Of a stretch of 64,000 bases of DNA, positions 40,758 through 53,257 are shown one piece after another. The notes under the pieces are model-generated. The model had not been told where the DNA came from, did no database searches, and saw only the letters and a program-made list of their open reading frames with translations. A program made the translations under genes and the position numbers. The stretch's first letter is position 1. The number at the start of each line of letters is the position of its first letter. Source of the stretch: Phymatolithon calcareum (Eukaryota > Rhodophyta > Florideophyceae > Hapalidiales); the NCBI GenBank assembly GCA_977006965.1, contig OZ345375.1:1860001-1924000 (forward strand), given 5' to 3'.

Positions 40758-43374
40758 TCATGCCCTTAAAGGAAAATTCTTCCGGTCTGTAAGGGAGGCC
40801 CTCCATTTCGAGCGAGAGGACGTCACGACTCCTTGATCCCGCTCGCTACAAGCCAATTCTGATCGCCCAAACCCGTTCCGAATGCGTTCCGCGATGATCT
40901 TCTTCATAGTATTTCCCAATTTCATCGAGCGGATTTCTTCCCGCACTATGTAGACCTGGGTTTCCTTCATTCGAGGAGATGCGTTTGCAATATCTGTTTC
41001 ATCGCGCACGGTCCTGGCCAGTGGGCTCCTTGGCCTGTGGGGCTGAGAAGGTCGGGTCATCACCACCGTTGAGGGCGGGCAGAGTGGGGACGTATGCTGA
41101 TGAGCTATTCCGAGGAACACCCTGGAGAGTCGTCCGGATCTGCACTCGAGAGGAGCACCCAGTGGAGAAGGACCAGTCGAGGAGCCCGTACGGCGATTGG
41201 ATGACGCGCTTCTTGCCTTTTTTCTGTGCTGTGGGTCTGAATGAGGACTGCACGAGAGTGGAAAGAGTGTTTTCAGTCCGGATCGCATAGATATCACGGC
41301 CGCTTGCTTGGCATTGCGGTCAGGACGCCCGGCTCTTGAGAGAGTTCTTGAGTTCTGCTCGCTCAGTGATGAGCTATTGTGCGGATTGGAAGCATATTAT
41401 TTCTAGTTGCGCTTTGCTCCGAACTTGCGATCGGAGTATTATTAGTTTCTTGCTTCTCTGGGTCTCCGATGAGATTTTCGGGCTGGCCTCTGGATTCGTA
41501 GATTGACACGTTTCCGTCGATATGCTGACCAATTTCGTTTTCTACATCTGACTCGATTATTGTATTAGATTGTTCGTCTTGTTTAGTTGCCTGATCGCCA
41601 TCGACGAACTGTTTTTCCTCGGTTTCGTCATCTTCCTGGCTTTTTGAGCCGCCCTCTTTCCTCATTATTTGTCGGATATAGGGGTTTATGAGGTGCCATC
41701 GTGGGAATTGTTCGAGCTTACGCATCTCGTCAATTTCTATGGCTCTGAGTCTCCTGTCCCCTACCCTCTCCAGACCCTAGTACCACTCTTTTGCGGTCTC
41801 ATTTGACGCCACGGACACACAATATCTTCCACGTGCCCTTATCCTCGTCGCATGTTTCTGTAGTGAGCGTACCGACTCCCCATGTTGGCTTCGTTTCTTG
41901 GGGTTTTCGACCACATTGTACCTATGCATGCCGGCCATGCCCGCTATACGCGTTAGGTTAACAATGGCCTCCCATTCTCTCGTCTCTATAAGTATTTCCA
42001 TTATTGACGAACAAATGAATGATATGTAGTAGACCGTTTTCGTCTGCAGCATCTCTTTCACGGCTTCCTCAATTTCCTCGCGTTGGGCTTTCTTCTGAAG
42101 TATAGTGCAACCAATCCAGGATTTGGTCCCTTTCTTGGCATACGATTTCCCATTTTGTTTAGGAATGTTTCCAAGCGTTCTCTATCCGGTTCTTCAATCG
42201 GTTGTGTTCGGCGACTGCTTGTACGTCTTTCGTTTCTCCTCTTCTGCAATTTTTCTCCTCTGTTATCAGAAGTCAAAAATTCGTTGATATTTCCCATTGA
42301 GGTCTCCTTGTAAGACATACCTGGAGGCATTTCTGGGCTCTTGAAGAGGTCATTGGAGTCTTTCTCGGGGCTCGTCGGCACCCCTCTGGAATCTGGTTGT
42401 ACGGATGATTCCTCTAGCGCTCCTGGAGCTCCACGACGGAGCCTCCTGTTCTCTTCCGATAGAGTCCTCACTGTTGCTTCAAGGGTTACAATCTTTCCCT
42501 CAGTGTCTGTTAGCTTGGATTCCGAGGTTGCACGTCTCGATTCCAGCACCGCCAGATGTGCTTTGAGCTCCTTAAGGACATCGGGTGTTGGACAGGTTCT
42601 GTCGCCTAGCGTGTTAAATTTGCTGTACCTGGGTTAGTTCGATTATCTCCTCCATCCGTGCATCTTTCGGCTTGCTTTGAAATGCGCTCCTTCGGTTCTG
42701 CTGAAGCTCGATGCCTTGGACTTGCACCTTTCGGTGTGCCTTGTTTTATGAACTCTTCAGCGCGAGAGCCTTCTTTGACGAATACGATCTCTTTGCATTG
42801 GAGTACCAATTGTGCTCGAGCGCTTCCTCCTGTGAGTTCGAGCGTTACTTTCTTGCTGCAATCGCCACGCTTCACGACATTGAGATGTTTCACGAATACC
42901 TGCCGGGTTAGGATTTCTTCTACCGTGACTGCTCTTCTTGGTGTTTTTATCGGTTTGATGGTCCTGTTTCCATCCTGTATCGGCTCTTCGCTATCGGGTT
43001 TATCTCCAGTCCCAAGCCTGGCGCGCGCCCTAGCTCGCATGATTGCAACATAGACCGGTGTGCCGTACTGGTCTGTTTCATAGAAACGTCCATTTTTTGA
43101 TAATCCGATCCCACCGACGATTTCGGGTGGCTTCTACGACGGCTTTTCCAAGTTTTCCACGGAACTTTGGTTGCCATGTCTCGTTCTTCTCCGTTGTAAT
43201 CCTGGTTTGACGCCATGATCCTGCTCCCCCAAGGCTCGTAGCCCCGCGAGTGGGGTTTGGCGCGGGAGGAAGTGCTCGCTGGACCTGGACTTCGTTCCGA
43301 CCCCGTTCGGTCCGGTCAGAGTCTTTTCTTGCACATTTCACGGATACTCGTGTCACAGATGACAATGAACGCAT
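40758..43374 (-). pseudogene. Decayed multi-frame ORF set, possibly a retroelement ORF1
   Basis: Five successive minus-strand frames read as protein: 43374-43078 (basic), 43040-42606 (EILTRQVFVKHLNVVKRGDC, KKVTLELTGGSARAQLVLQC), 42549-42058 (coiled-coil start LTDTEGKIVTLEATVRTLSE then basic), 42061-41777 (VYYISFICSSIMEILIETRE), and 41725-40758 (acidic, then KKIIAERIRNGFGRSELACS). A join at 42058-42061 reads GTGA. The text AQREEIEEAVKEM continues across it in the second frame, so it is a frameshift. A coiled coil with basic regions fits a LINE ORF1/gag, but no RT was found. The last 45 codons match the plus-strand frame at 43350-43540 (ERIR..., CSERDQGVV vs CRERDQGIV). Confidence 0.35.
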
Positions 43375-44567
43375 CCGGGACTGGTCCGGGCTAGCTGAAG
43401 TGGTGTGTCGTGAGCGGGATCAAGGGATCGTGGCGCTCCCAGGTGGACGGCGAGCGATTCTCTTTTGTCCTATCTCACTCGCAATGGAGGGACTCGTTTA
43501 CACACCGCAGGAATCTTCCCTTATTGGCGTTATCGGGCGTTGTACAATCAATGCCGCAGTCAAAGACCCCCAGTCTATGCGAGAGTGCAGTGAAATGTTT
43601 AAGAACAACAAGATCTAGGAAAAGAGGTTCAAGCAAGCTCTCGCTGATGTACAGGGAACAAGAAAACGCAACACGAGATCTTCCTATTTATTGGGCTTAG
43701 GATACAATCTCCTCGTTGCCGCAAACAGCAGTACAGATACCCAGTCCGTTAAAACACAAAAGGAGGAGGAGCGTGAGATCGCAGGCCAGCGACTTTTCCG
43801 AACAATAGATGATGGGCAAGAGGACCTGTCTTGGTGGCGTCTTTCTCCTATCGAGGCCCTACGCCGCTCTGATTCGGTCGCAGATAAACGAAGTACCCGG
43901 ATGGTGTCGACATGCTGTTTGCCAAGAATCCCGCATGTGAAGCATTCCGTGCTTTCCGTGGATACTCTTCGGTCATCACTACATACGCTGCGGGAGATGT
44001 GTCCATCTTGACGTTCGCTCGCTGCGATGCTTGGGTAACGACTGTACTCACCATGATCATGGAGCCGGCTTCGCGTGAAGGGTCCCGCAATAAGAGGTTC
44101 ATGAAAATGTACGGACGCCTGCTTCCGCGCGCAGTTGCCGAACTCATCGCTTTCGTGCGCAATGAAGTTCAAGACAAGGAACCACGAGAGCTGGAAAAGG
44201 CACTGGACAATGAGGGGCACAACCCGACGCACAACCGTTCTCTCACTCGTGAAGTGTTCATGGAGAGTGACGGCCGTGAGTATCTCGTCATCACTCCTGC
44301 TTTTTTGCGCCATAAGATCTACGCTCGGATTGGTAATGTTGTTGATTGCTACATTGTACGCGCCGCACCAGGCGCAGAGGAGTATTCGCAAATCAAGCTA
44401 TCTGACATTCACGACCATGTTTTAACCGATGATGAGCTCGACCCCGAAACTGGGGAAAACATTGGTTTTGAGGATGTTGCTGGTGCAATACAGCCCAGTA
44501 CAACATGATTGAGGATGCTAACATGCCTGTCTTCAACTATGAAGTTGGCAGTGTTGTCGACAGCTGA
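43310..44567 (+). pseudogene. Unrecognised gene with frameshifts
   Basis: Protein-like text moves through frames: DNERIRDWSGLAEVVCRERD and AMEGLVYTPQESSLIGVIGR (to 43618); then SSYLLGLGYNLLVAANSSTD and EEEREIAGQRLFRTIDDGQE (43640-43900); then a 198-codon frame from 43912 (AFRAFRGYSSVITTYAAGDV, KRFMKMYGRLLPRAVAELIA, SLTREVFMESDGREYLVITP, YARIGNVVDCYIVRAAPGAE). A last shift gives MIEDANMPVFNYEVGSVVDS before TGA. I do not know the family. It may be a transposon protein, given its relative on the opposite strand at 40758-40880, or a host gene with introns. Confidence 0.45.
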
Positions 44568-45536
44568 TATGCCGTACATATCATCCCTTTAGTTCGGGCA
44601 AGGATCCCAGAATCCGCTCAAATACATATCCGTACTGCGTTTTTCACCCGCTAGCACTAGCCTCTAGTTTTGTTCGGCAGTAAAGTTTTCCTTCACGATT
44701 AATGACCTCCACTGTTCCTGACAAGCTATATTTGCGAATGTAATCCTTGCCAGTTTCTGAGGACGGGAGCGAAGTAGATAATGTCTAGGAAAGAGCACCC
44801 TCTCCACTGTGTTATATATTTTCTAGAATTTTGAGAATGCCATTCCCGGAGGATGGTGCGTTGTCATGGCGCAGAAATGGAAATCTGCCACCGGTTGTAC
44901 ACAGTTGGCATTAATCAAAGAAGCTATCTCCGATATGTAGTTCATTTCAGGTCATATTTTCAGCACAACTTACGATAATATGGAAGTGAGCAGTGCGTAT
45001 CTGTACGAGGAAAATATTGAACAAGAGTTTTTCAATAGTATGTATTCGCTATTCAAATTGCTTTCCTCTACAAATTGAGGCACATTTTCGCCGAGAGCGA
45101 CCGGTTCAAGTGGATTTTTGAAGTTTCCACTGAGGATGTTAATACACCAATCACGAAACGTTACGCACGCAAAACTCTTACACCCTTTCCTGGATCGAAT
45201 AATGCCGTACCAATCGTTTGACATGGAAAACTGGACTCAAAGAATGAAAAGAAACAGCCGCCCCCCAAACGTGGAGCCAGGCACCCCTTGCACGCGACTT
45301 GCAATTGGCGAACCCATTGCACATGCACACAAACCCCGTCTTCGACAGCACAGAAATCAGTCCAGTTATACTCTCGTTTGCCTTCCTTACCGGTTGTTAA
45401 CGTACCTTAGCCCCATTTCGAAGGACATATAATTCACGCAAAGCTGGCACCCCGAAAACATTTTAAAGATATCAGCAAGAATGGAACTTTCATCCTCTGC
45501 AACACAACGAAAGGCTTTATTGTAGCTTCAAGCCAA
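44568..45536. other. No gene seen
   Basis: Short frames only, no motifs. Confidence 0.4.
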
Positions 45537-45905
45537 CTAGAGCTTGGCGTACACAAGTACAGAAACGAACAGGATCAGAAAGCAAAAGAAAATCGGGAGG
45601 GACTGAATGTGCCAGACGAAAAAAGCACACCCCAAAAGGGGCAAACTGGAATAAACGGTGTATCGCCCTCGGAGCACACTTCCCAGCTTTATGACTGAGT
45701 GAGATCGACGAGGGATGCAAGTTGCACGCGGATAAAGGCATGATGGTTGCGACTCTGGCGGGAAAGGAGTCGATGAGCAACTGTCCACGGAGCACGCTTC
45801 ACAGACTTTCGGGAACTCTAGCGGTCGAATTGATCGTCTACGAGCGCGAGCCTTACCGTCACGGGTCTGTGACAGCTCAACGATGGCAGCGCCAATGATG
45901 AACAA
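45537..45905 (-). CDS. Possible small membrane protein
   Basis: A minus frame open back to about 46018. Hydrophobic segments are VLFFPFISLFIIGAAIVEL (upstream of the Met) and LLGCAFFVWHIQSLPIFFCF with LILFVSVLVYAKL at the end. Six Cys lie between them (VCEACSVDSCSS). It could be the last exon of a two-pass membrane protein, but no upstream exon was assembled and overlapping frames are open. Low support. Confidence 0.22.
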   Translation of the reverse strand: MFIIGAAIVELSQTRDGKARARRRSIRPLEFPKVCEACSVDSCSSTPFPPESQPSCLYPRATCIPRRSHSVIKLGSVLRGRYTVYSSLPLLGCAFFVWHIQSLPIFFCFLILFVSVLVYAKL

Positions 45906-48900
45906 AGAAATGAAAGGAAAGAAAAGAACTTTGAGACGAATGATACCAGCGTCTTCGTCAAGTGGTGACCATGCCTTGGTCGTCGACTTGGAATCAGGCG
46001 CACGAAAAAAGGAACATTCGCACGATTATTTCCGTGCTGGCTTGAACGGCGAACGTTGAGAACAAGGAGGGGAAGAACGGCGTCGTCCTTGGTGCAGCGA
46101 CCTTGGATTGGCCGTCGACCTTGGAACGAGAAATGCGGTCTGTGCGACTTCGCCGTACTGGATTGCACGGAAAGCCCACTGTACGTGTAGTACTGAGTCG
46201 GCGTGGGAAGTTTCAGTTCTTCGTAGTTGAAGGGATGTGCAGGCGAAACTAGGCGTGCGCGATCCGAGCAGTCGAGCTAGAACCAGAAACCTCCACCTTC
46301 CTTTACTGGGAAGGTTCAAACTAAATTATGTACTGTCGGCAGAAGAAAAGCTGGAAACCGATTGGTTGTTAGGGAAATTTTCCCCGTGGCCGGACGAAAA
46401 TGGAGATCTGCGCACCAAGAACGAAACGAAAACCCACAGGCGTCGAGCATTGGCAATGAGAAGTGGCGGAGAGTCGCGAGAGAACAAGCGCCATCAGTCA
46501 CTCTTCAAGTTGCCGCCATGTTGTCGGCTTGTTGTCGCTTGACATAACATGACGCGACAATACTCACCAGGCGCAACATTATGTTCATATAATCCCAACC
46601 CTCTGCAAGAGCGGATTCGCTTATGCTAATAGCATAAACAAGTGTGGTATAAAATTTGTACGCGACAACGAGAAAACTTTTCCTGTGTTTCCGGCTGCGC
46701 AATGACCGACCTCTGAACAAGTCTCACTGGAACACCGTTTCAGTTTCAGGAACTAGAGCTCTGATGTTGGACTCGAGAATATGGCAGAAACAAATCGAAG
46801 GAAGAAAGGTCAACGTGCAACTACTTCACATTCAAGCACTCCTTCATGGCATCAACAAGTCTGTCAAGATTCGTTTTGTGCATGTAGCACACCTTCAGGT
46901 TCTGGAACGAACTCCATGGCGATATCTCCGTGGTCCCGCATTCACATTCACTCTCGTCCAGTGAACGGAAAACTGCGGATTAATGCAACGTATGTCCATT
47001 CCGCACTGGCGTCCCATGCGCGCTGCACGAACGAATGCGGAGGAGGATATCAACAAATTGTAAACCCCACACGGCTACCTGGTTTCAGGGTCGTGTCAAT
47101 GCTGTCATTTCAATCCAGATGTGAAGGATTTTCCAGAATGATTTCATGGACTAATGTGGTGTATCTATAGTGTAGCATAATCTAATAGTGCTTGCACGTG
47201 CGCGTGGGGTGCAGCTGTGGAATACGCACGTAGTTGACTTTTTAGATTTACATGGAGAGTATCACCCGTGTAATATGCTGTGTTTCGGATAGGACTATCT
47301 AAACAAGGAGATTGAGTCGACCGAAAGCACTTAAATGACAGGGCTTCTTAAATACAGAGAGAACTAAAACCACCAGCTTACCAAAGCGCAGATAGTCCCT
47401 AACGCAGGACACAAGTCGATATGGCCAGAGAAGTTAATTGAAGCTTGTGTCACTACGGTGTATGGTGACTACACGATCGAGCGCTGGATCGGGAAGCATG
47501 GATAATGAAGGATTCGCTCGTGCATTCGTAATTTTGAAGTTTACGATTCTGATCGTGAAGCGTCTGCATCATTGAGCTAAAGCTATTATTCCCTCATTCA
47601 CCTCATCTCGGCATTTAGAATTCATTTTGGGGCTTGCTTTGAAAATTCTATTATTTCCTTTTTCCCAAATGTAACCTGTGTTACACGTGTCGTTCCATTT
47701 CCGCAGATCATAGACATATCCCTATTTGACCCGAAGCGTATGTCTATACTGTATCCATACCCTATATGCAGCACTTCTGTTTTTTAGTCCAGCATCGTGC
47801 ACTCCGGTTTTACTGACGTGCCTCCTTAACCTCAACTCGCTTCAAGTCGGCCAAATTTACCACACTTGCGACCATGGCCTTTGCACAAAGATGCATGTCT
47901 TGAAGTTCTATGCTGGAGTTCAGAGCAGAACGCTCCCCATCTCGAAAGATTGAAGCCGGAAAAACATTCATGCCGGGCTACTTGTCGGCAAATGAAAACG
48001 GGTGCAGGATCTGGACGAAGGTAAAAGCCGCGGCTTCGGATATTTTCTTCTTCTCAATTTTGGGTTGCTTGGAATTTACTACCTACCCAGACTTCTGCTT
48101 TGGTTCAGTGTGGAGCTTTGTGTGCCGAGCACGAGATGTCGTACCAGCGGTAGTGTCAAACTTAAAAATTGCATCTTTGGGCATCCACGATCCTGATGAT
48201 GCAAATCGGAAACCAACCGTCCGACACTAGCGCACGATCTCTGGTGGAAATCCGGGCCGTAAGCGCGTCATAGCATTTGAAGATTCTTGGTATTCCTCGA
48301 ATGTCTTCATTCGGTACTGAGTTCCAGCTCCTGTCAGTATCTTCGACACATCTGATACTGCACTCTCTCTGAAATTGATTGGTGTAGGCAGGATATATCT
48401 CCCATTCGGAGAGTCAATTAGGTCAACGACTGCCATTGTTTCTTGAAAACTCGACCGAAAAAACTTTCTCGTCCCCGTCAGTTCGCTGGGACCAGGATGA
48501 TGGAGAGGCGCAGGGTTGCTCATTGCAGAGTTCGAGAATGGGAAACTTTCTCGTTCTCATTTCGGACTGTAGAAAAAGCACACCCACCATGTACAAAAAC
48601 CAGGCCTGTTTTACGACCGTTATTCGTAATAACTACAGATGTTTCTGTTTTCGACCGTTTGGTTTAGACTAATTTTCCCAAACTTTTGATGAACTTGACT
48701 GTTTCTTAAATTCGAGTGCTATGCTACTCGTTAGGCTCGAAAAACCTAAAAAATATCCGTTTGGAGCTAAAAAATTAGAAACGTTTTTCAAAACGCTTGA
48801 TTAGATTGTTTGGAGTCGACGACGCTTTGTTTTCGAAGACCGAATCAGCTTGAAATTTCGCCAAATGTTTCATTAAACAGGCAACTTTTATAAAAAAATT

Positions 48901-49555
48901 CGGTCGGGCATTCGACATGGACCGTTCGAGCAGAGCTCTAGAAGAGAGTTGATACGACAGAGGAGCGCAGAGACGCAATCGGAGATCCTGGGATTTGATC
49001 TTGTCCGTAAGAATCCGTTTGAGTTCTTGAAAGCGAGACCAGACTATTGCAACGCCGTGATTAAGGAACCCTCTGATCTCCGTCAGCGGGCTGCAGTACT
49101 CCCAGATACTTTACGTTTCTGATGTTTTCCAAGTCTTCTATTTTCCACGTGAACGATCTCTAAAGCTGCTTAGGTAAGAGAAGTGTGGACAAATCCAGGG
49201 AAATGTGCCGCTGTCGCCAACCTAAAGGAAGAATAGATGTCCTGACGCGACGCTTCGCGGAGAGACTTACAATAAGACGAGATTCGCTATCAGAATGACC
49301 ATAAACAGAGCTCGGAAACCAGGAGCTCGAAGAAGCAAAACATCATCCATGCGAAATTACACCGGAGCTGAGATTGAATCGTAATCTAAGAGGAACATCT
49401 CGCGATGCCAAAGGACCAAGATCATCGAGTCGGAAGAGGAGGGGCAGAAGTCGAAATAGTGACCTATCCCACACTCGAAAATCATACTACCACTGCACCT
49501 GCTCTTCAACTCAAGAAAAGACTTATACCTCACGCGAAAGTTTCGCTACCTGCAC
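45906..49555. other. Long stretch without a supported gene
   Basis: Many frames of 60-130 codons. A 98-codon minus frame (48523-48227: VVDLIDSPNGRYILPTPINF, EEYQESSNAMTRLRPGFPPE) looks the most protein-like but matches nothing I know. No clear repeats or RNA genes. Confidence 0.35.
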
Positions 49556-49870
49556 ACCTTCTCCTCAATTCAAGGTGACATAGAACACTTACCATCAAGT
49601 GGTCAGTTGGAATGTTCCCTCCAATGAGCACCGCCACCCTTATGGAGCTCACCGGCCATTATGGGAAAGATGCCATCGAAGACGCGATACATAGCCTCGC
49701 AAAGGACAGACTCTCTAAACAGGACAGCGCCAGGACTAAGCGAGCACTCGACGAGCTCCTAACCATGTTTCTGGCTGTGGCCAAGTAAGGACTGCTCGCA
49801 AGCTGAAATTACTGTGTACAACAGGACAGGGGAGTAATTTTTCCCCTCGAGGTCCCGAAGGAGATCAGAG
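49556..49870 (+). pseudogene. LINE ORF2 C-terminal fragment (copy 2)
   Basis: A frame of 58 codons from 49612 to TAA at 49788: FPPMSTATLMELTGHYGKDA, then DSARTKRALDELLTMFLAV. Homology continues upstream (HRTLTIKWSVG) past an in-frame TGA, so the short frame is not a complete gene. The 3' flank is TTTTTCCCCTCGAGG. Confidence 0.6.
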
Positions 49871-50440
49871 GTGGATATTTGTACTCCACTGAATCGTCTT
49901 ACACCAGTAGCAGAAAAGGAACTCTTCCTTAGATACCTTTTTTCTTCTTCAACTCAAAAAGACACAGGTCACTTGCCATGAAAGAAAGGTAGATTTTTAA
50001 AACTTACCAACGCATCTGCTGACGCTTGGGGCAACTATCCTAGTGCCAAGAGGGTATTGGGTGGATTCTGTCTAAAGAAGAGTTCTTTTTTGTTTTTGGT
50101 GTAACACGATTCAGAGGACTACAAAAAACTATCTCTGATCTCGTTCAGAACCTCCAGGGGGAAAATTACTCCCCTGTCCTGTTGTACGCAGGAATTTCAG
50201 CTTGCGAGCAGTCCTTACATGGCCACAGCCATAAATATGGTTAGGAGCTCGTCGAGTGCTCGCTTAGTCCAGGCGCTGTCCTCTTTGAAGAGTCTGTCCT
50301 ATGCGAGGCCATTTATCACGTCTTCGATGGCATATTTCCCACAATGGCCTGTCAGCTCGATAAGAGTGGAGGTGCTCATACGAGGTAACATTCCAAATGA
50401 CCACGTGATCGCAAGTGTTCTATGTATTCTTGAGTTGAAG
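49600..50440. repeat. Inverted repeat of LINE ends
   Basis: 49600-49880 is reverse-complemented at about 50120-50400, with long identical runs (GGACTGCTCGCAAGCTGAAA, CAACAGGACAGGGGAGTAA), around a spacer of about 240 bp. Two copies of the same LINE end lie tail to tail. Confidence 0.7.
49980..50430 (-). pseudogene. LINE ORF2 C-terminal fragment (copy 3)
   Basis: On the minus strand from 50391: LPRMSTSTLIELTGHCGKYA, then a TAG in frame, then DSAWTKRALDELLTIFMAVA to TAA at 50215-50217. Upstream SFNSRIHRTLAITWSFG is in frame. The tail (AGTTGCCCCAAGCGTCAGCA reversed) lies at 49985-50040. Confidence 0.6.
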
Positions 50441-50699
50441 GAGGGGCCTTATTGAGAATTCATCAAAATCGCGGCATAGACCCGGTCAAAAAAGTCCTCA
50501 TTACCAGTCATTATTTCGTGGAATGGTTATGAGGACGCGGTATGTGTTTTCAGTGGCTGATTACACGGTGCGGCGTCGATTTGCAGCTTTCGCTCCAGAT
50601 ATTTTCTCGAACTTTTGAGCCAAAACTTGAAATATCACGAAAAGTTTGGTTGAAAACAAATTCTACTTCCGAAAACTAGAAATCGTTATGAGAAAAATG
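50441..50699. other. No gene
   Basis: Between the LINE pair and the Copia element; nothing recognised. Confidence 0.35.
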
Positions 50700-50808
50700 T
50701 CCCATAGATTGTAAAGGTCTACTGACCAGTTTACTGAGTGGGCTAATCGTCATCTATATACACTTGTGTATGATGTGAGGTATGATCCAATATGTTCTGC
50801 TTGGTGGA
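50700..50808 (-). repeat. Copia 3' LTR remnant
   Basis: ACTGAGTGGGCTAATCGTC through GTATGATGTGAGGTATGATC matches 55239-55303. Only about 100 bp aligns, so the LTRs have diverged or are truncated. Confidence 0.5.
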
Positions 50809-50871
50809 ATCAGACATTTCTGAGGGCTTATTACCTCTGATATAGAGTAAGTAGTCTTTGCAGCGTAAAGA

Positions 50872-53257
50872 CTATGATCCAATAGCCGCCGCTGATTTTG
50901 CCAAGCCGCATGTCAAAGACAGCTGCTTTCGAAGCATAAAGAAGCGATTCTCAGGAAGGCGATTCGCCAACATATCTGCAGTAATTGTTTTGGATGGGTG
51001 GTGAATGTATTTAGATCGCTTGGCGGGGACATTTGCTGTCGCAATTTGTATTGCTGCAGTGTTATCGATGAGTAGCAGAGTCGGATCCAATAAAAGCTAA
51101 GTATGCAGATCAGTTGGCCGAGTTTGAGGAGATCAAAATGCCTGGAGGAGTCTTCGGAGGTTGCGGGCCTGTTTCGCCGCATGTCCTGCCGCTATGTATT
51201 CAGCTACGAATAGTTTTGATAGTGCGCGATGTCCATGATACGGGGCCATCATGGAAGAAACAAACATTGGCGTGAACTGATTTGCGGGTCGAATTACAGT
51301 TTGCATAATCCGCGTCAGACTGTACAGTGAGTTCACCGTTTCCGCGTCGGTATGTGATTCCAATTTATATGGTACCTTTGAGGTACCTGAGTACACGTTT
51401 TGCTGCATTCCAGTGTCGCCGCGCCTGTTTGCTGAGGCTTCTCGCGAGGTCAGTTACTATTTGCGCTACGCCTGGGCGTGTGAAATCTGCTAGGTATCTC
51501 AGTAGACCAACGCAGGACGCATATGGATATATAATTTTGTCTAAAATTGGTTCTTCGGCACTGGTGTGCTCCAGAGTTACTCCCAATAGGTATAGAGTGG
51601 GTGCAGCATTGCATTCGGTCATTCGAAAATCCTGCAGTATCTGCAACCTTTGCGCGGGCTGACTTATGGTTGTTGTGCGATTCTCTCTGTCTTTTTGTAT
51701 GCGCCATCCGATAAAGTGCGCCGCCCCGCTCGTGTCCCGAATTGTGTATTTCTTTGACAGTTGTTGTTTGCATTCTTCAAGAAGGGATTGAGAGCTTGAG
51801 GCGGTAAGAAAGTCATCTGTGACTGTCGGCATGAGCAAAACATCTCTGCCGCGTTGGAGAATGAACACTTGGGATTCAATTCGGTTAGCGTGGTATCCCA
51901 TTTTTGTTAGGTGTTTTCGGAGTCCATCAGAGTATGTTCGTGACGACTGGCGTAAACCGTAGATGTTCTTCATCATCTGTCCAACAATTTTTCGGGTACC
52001 AGTGCCGCCGCAGAAAGGAAGAGGCTTGCACATGTATAGCGGCGTTGGACTATTGACATCCTCATGGTATGCACAGGATATGTCTACGTGATGCATGTCC
52101 ATATCAAGGTGAGTGGCGATGGAAATTACTAGACGGATGGCGTCCTTATCAGGGGAATACGTTGCGAGGTTCTGTGGATCATAGTGTTCGTACGGTTTTG
52201 TGCGATCGCCGCGGAAGGATATTCGAACTTTTCGCTGACTAACATTTCCGTTGGCATCACATTTGTAGCGAAAGGCAATAGACGGTGTATATATTGTTGC
52301 ACCTTTGGGAACCGTGCTTCGATGCACCCACTTGAACGTTCCTGCTGTTTCTTGAGATTGGAGCTCAATATTATACATTTCTTCCCACAGTTGTGCATCG
52401 GGGTATATTCTTGCCTCATGTAGGGACGACGGTGGCCGTGGCTTGGGGCGATTTAAGTCTACTGATGCCGCCGTAGCGCGAATAATCTGTTTACGTACAG
52501 CGGGTGCGACTGTGTTAGCTTGGGTTTCTCTTAGCCTTGTAGGATCAAGATGTGGATCGTATGCTCTGAAGTTAGACTGGCGAGACTTGAAGATTTTTCC
52601 AGATTTGATATTGATGACGAAGTAATGTGTGGGATCAGGACGATAGAGATAACGCATGCGGATTTCCCTGGATTCGTTTTTCTTCAATTTTTTGGAACGG
52701 AGTCCACAGAGGCTGTGTATCCAAGTGCTCCAAACGGCTGAAAACATCTAACATTCGGTTTGCGGGTTGTATTCCAGAGAGCTTCCGGTACTGCTTTTAT
52801 AGACTCGTGATATGTGCGGTTGTACTTGATCACAGTGTCAAGAATTGCAAAGTCACAAAACTGAAACGGCATTTTGGCGGTAAACAATGCGGCTCGCGCT
52901 CTTTCCATGAGGGCGTGATTAAACTGTTCAGATACAGAGTTCTCCTGGGGTGTATCGCGTGGACGGTTCAACCAGTATTCCCTACGAGTTACAGAAATCC
53001 TGTTTATCACTGGCTCCAAACTCCTTTGCGCAATCGGGTCTGAACCGTCTGACGGGGTGTCCAAGTTGGGTCGCAATAATGTTTAGTGCCGTCTTTGTGT
53101 GATTTCGTACATCTGATTTTCTTTTGAATAAGAACAAAATTTTTCGTCGAGTGAATATTTCAGTATAAGTGGCAAAGTAGACGAACCCTTGTACGCTTGG
53201 TTCATTGATTTTCCCAATATCCGCCGTGACGAGATGAAAAATCGGATACCGAGGCAT
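50872..53257 (-). pseudogene. Copia pol: integrase, RT, RNase H
   Basis: Integrase (53257-52684): TADIGKINEPSVQGFVYFAT (first Asp), FRPDCAKEFGA (second Asp), then after a shift TPQENSVSEQFNHALMERAR (Glu). RT (52747-51365, 460 codons): KWVHRSTVPKGATIYTPSIA, MHHVDISCAYHEDVNSPTPL, NIYGLRQSSRTYSDGL, and at the active site PTVTDDFLTA where Copia normally has YVDD. RNase H (51408-50872): KLESHTDAE, KLFVAEYIAAGHAAKQARNL, and in a new frame LLIDNTAAIQIATANVPAKR. At least three frameshifts. Confidence 0.85.

Noticed and set aside
42050-42070. GTGA overlap between two minus frames as coupled translation
   Set aside because: The second frame is protein-like upstream of the overlap (AQREEIEEAVKEM), so it is a frameshift.
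49612-49788. 58-codon frame as a conserved small protein
   Set aside because: First taken as a small repeated gene, but homology continues upstream through stops and aligns with the C-terminus of a larger LINE ORF2.
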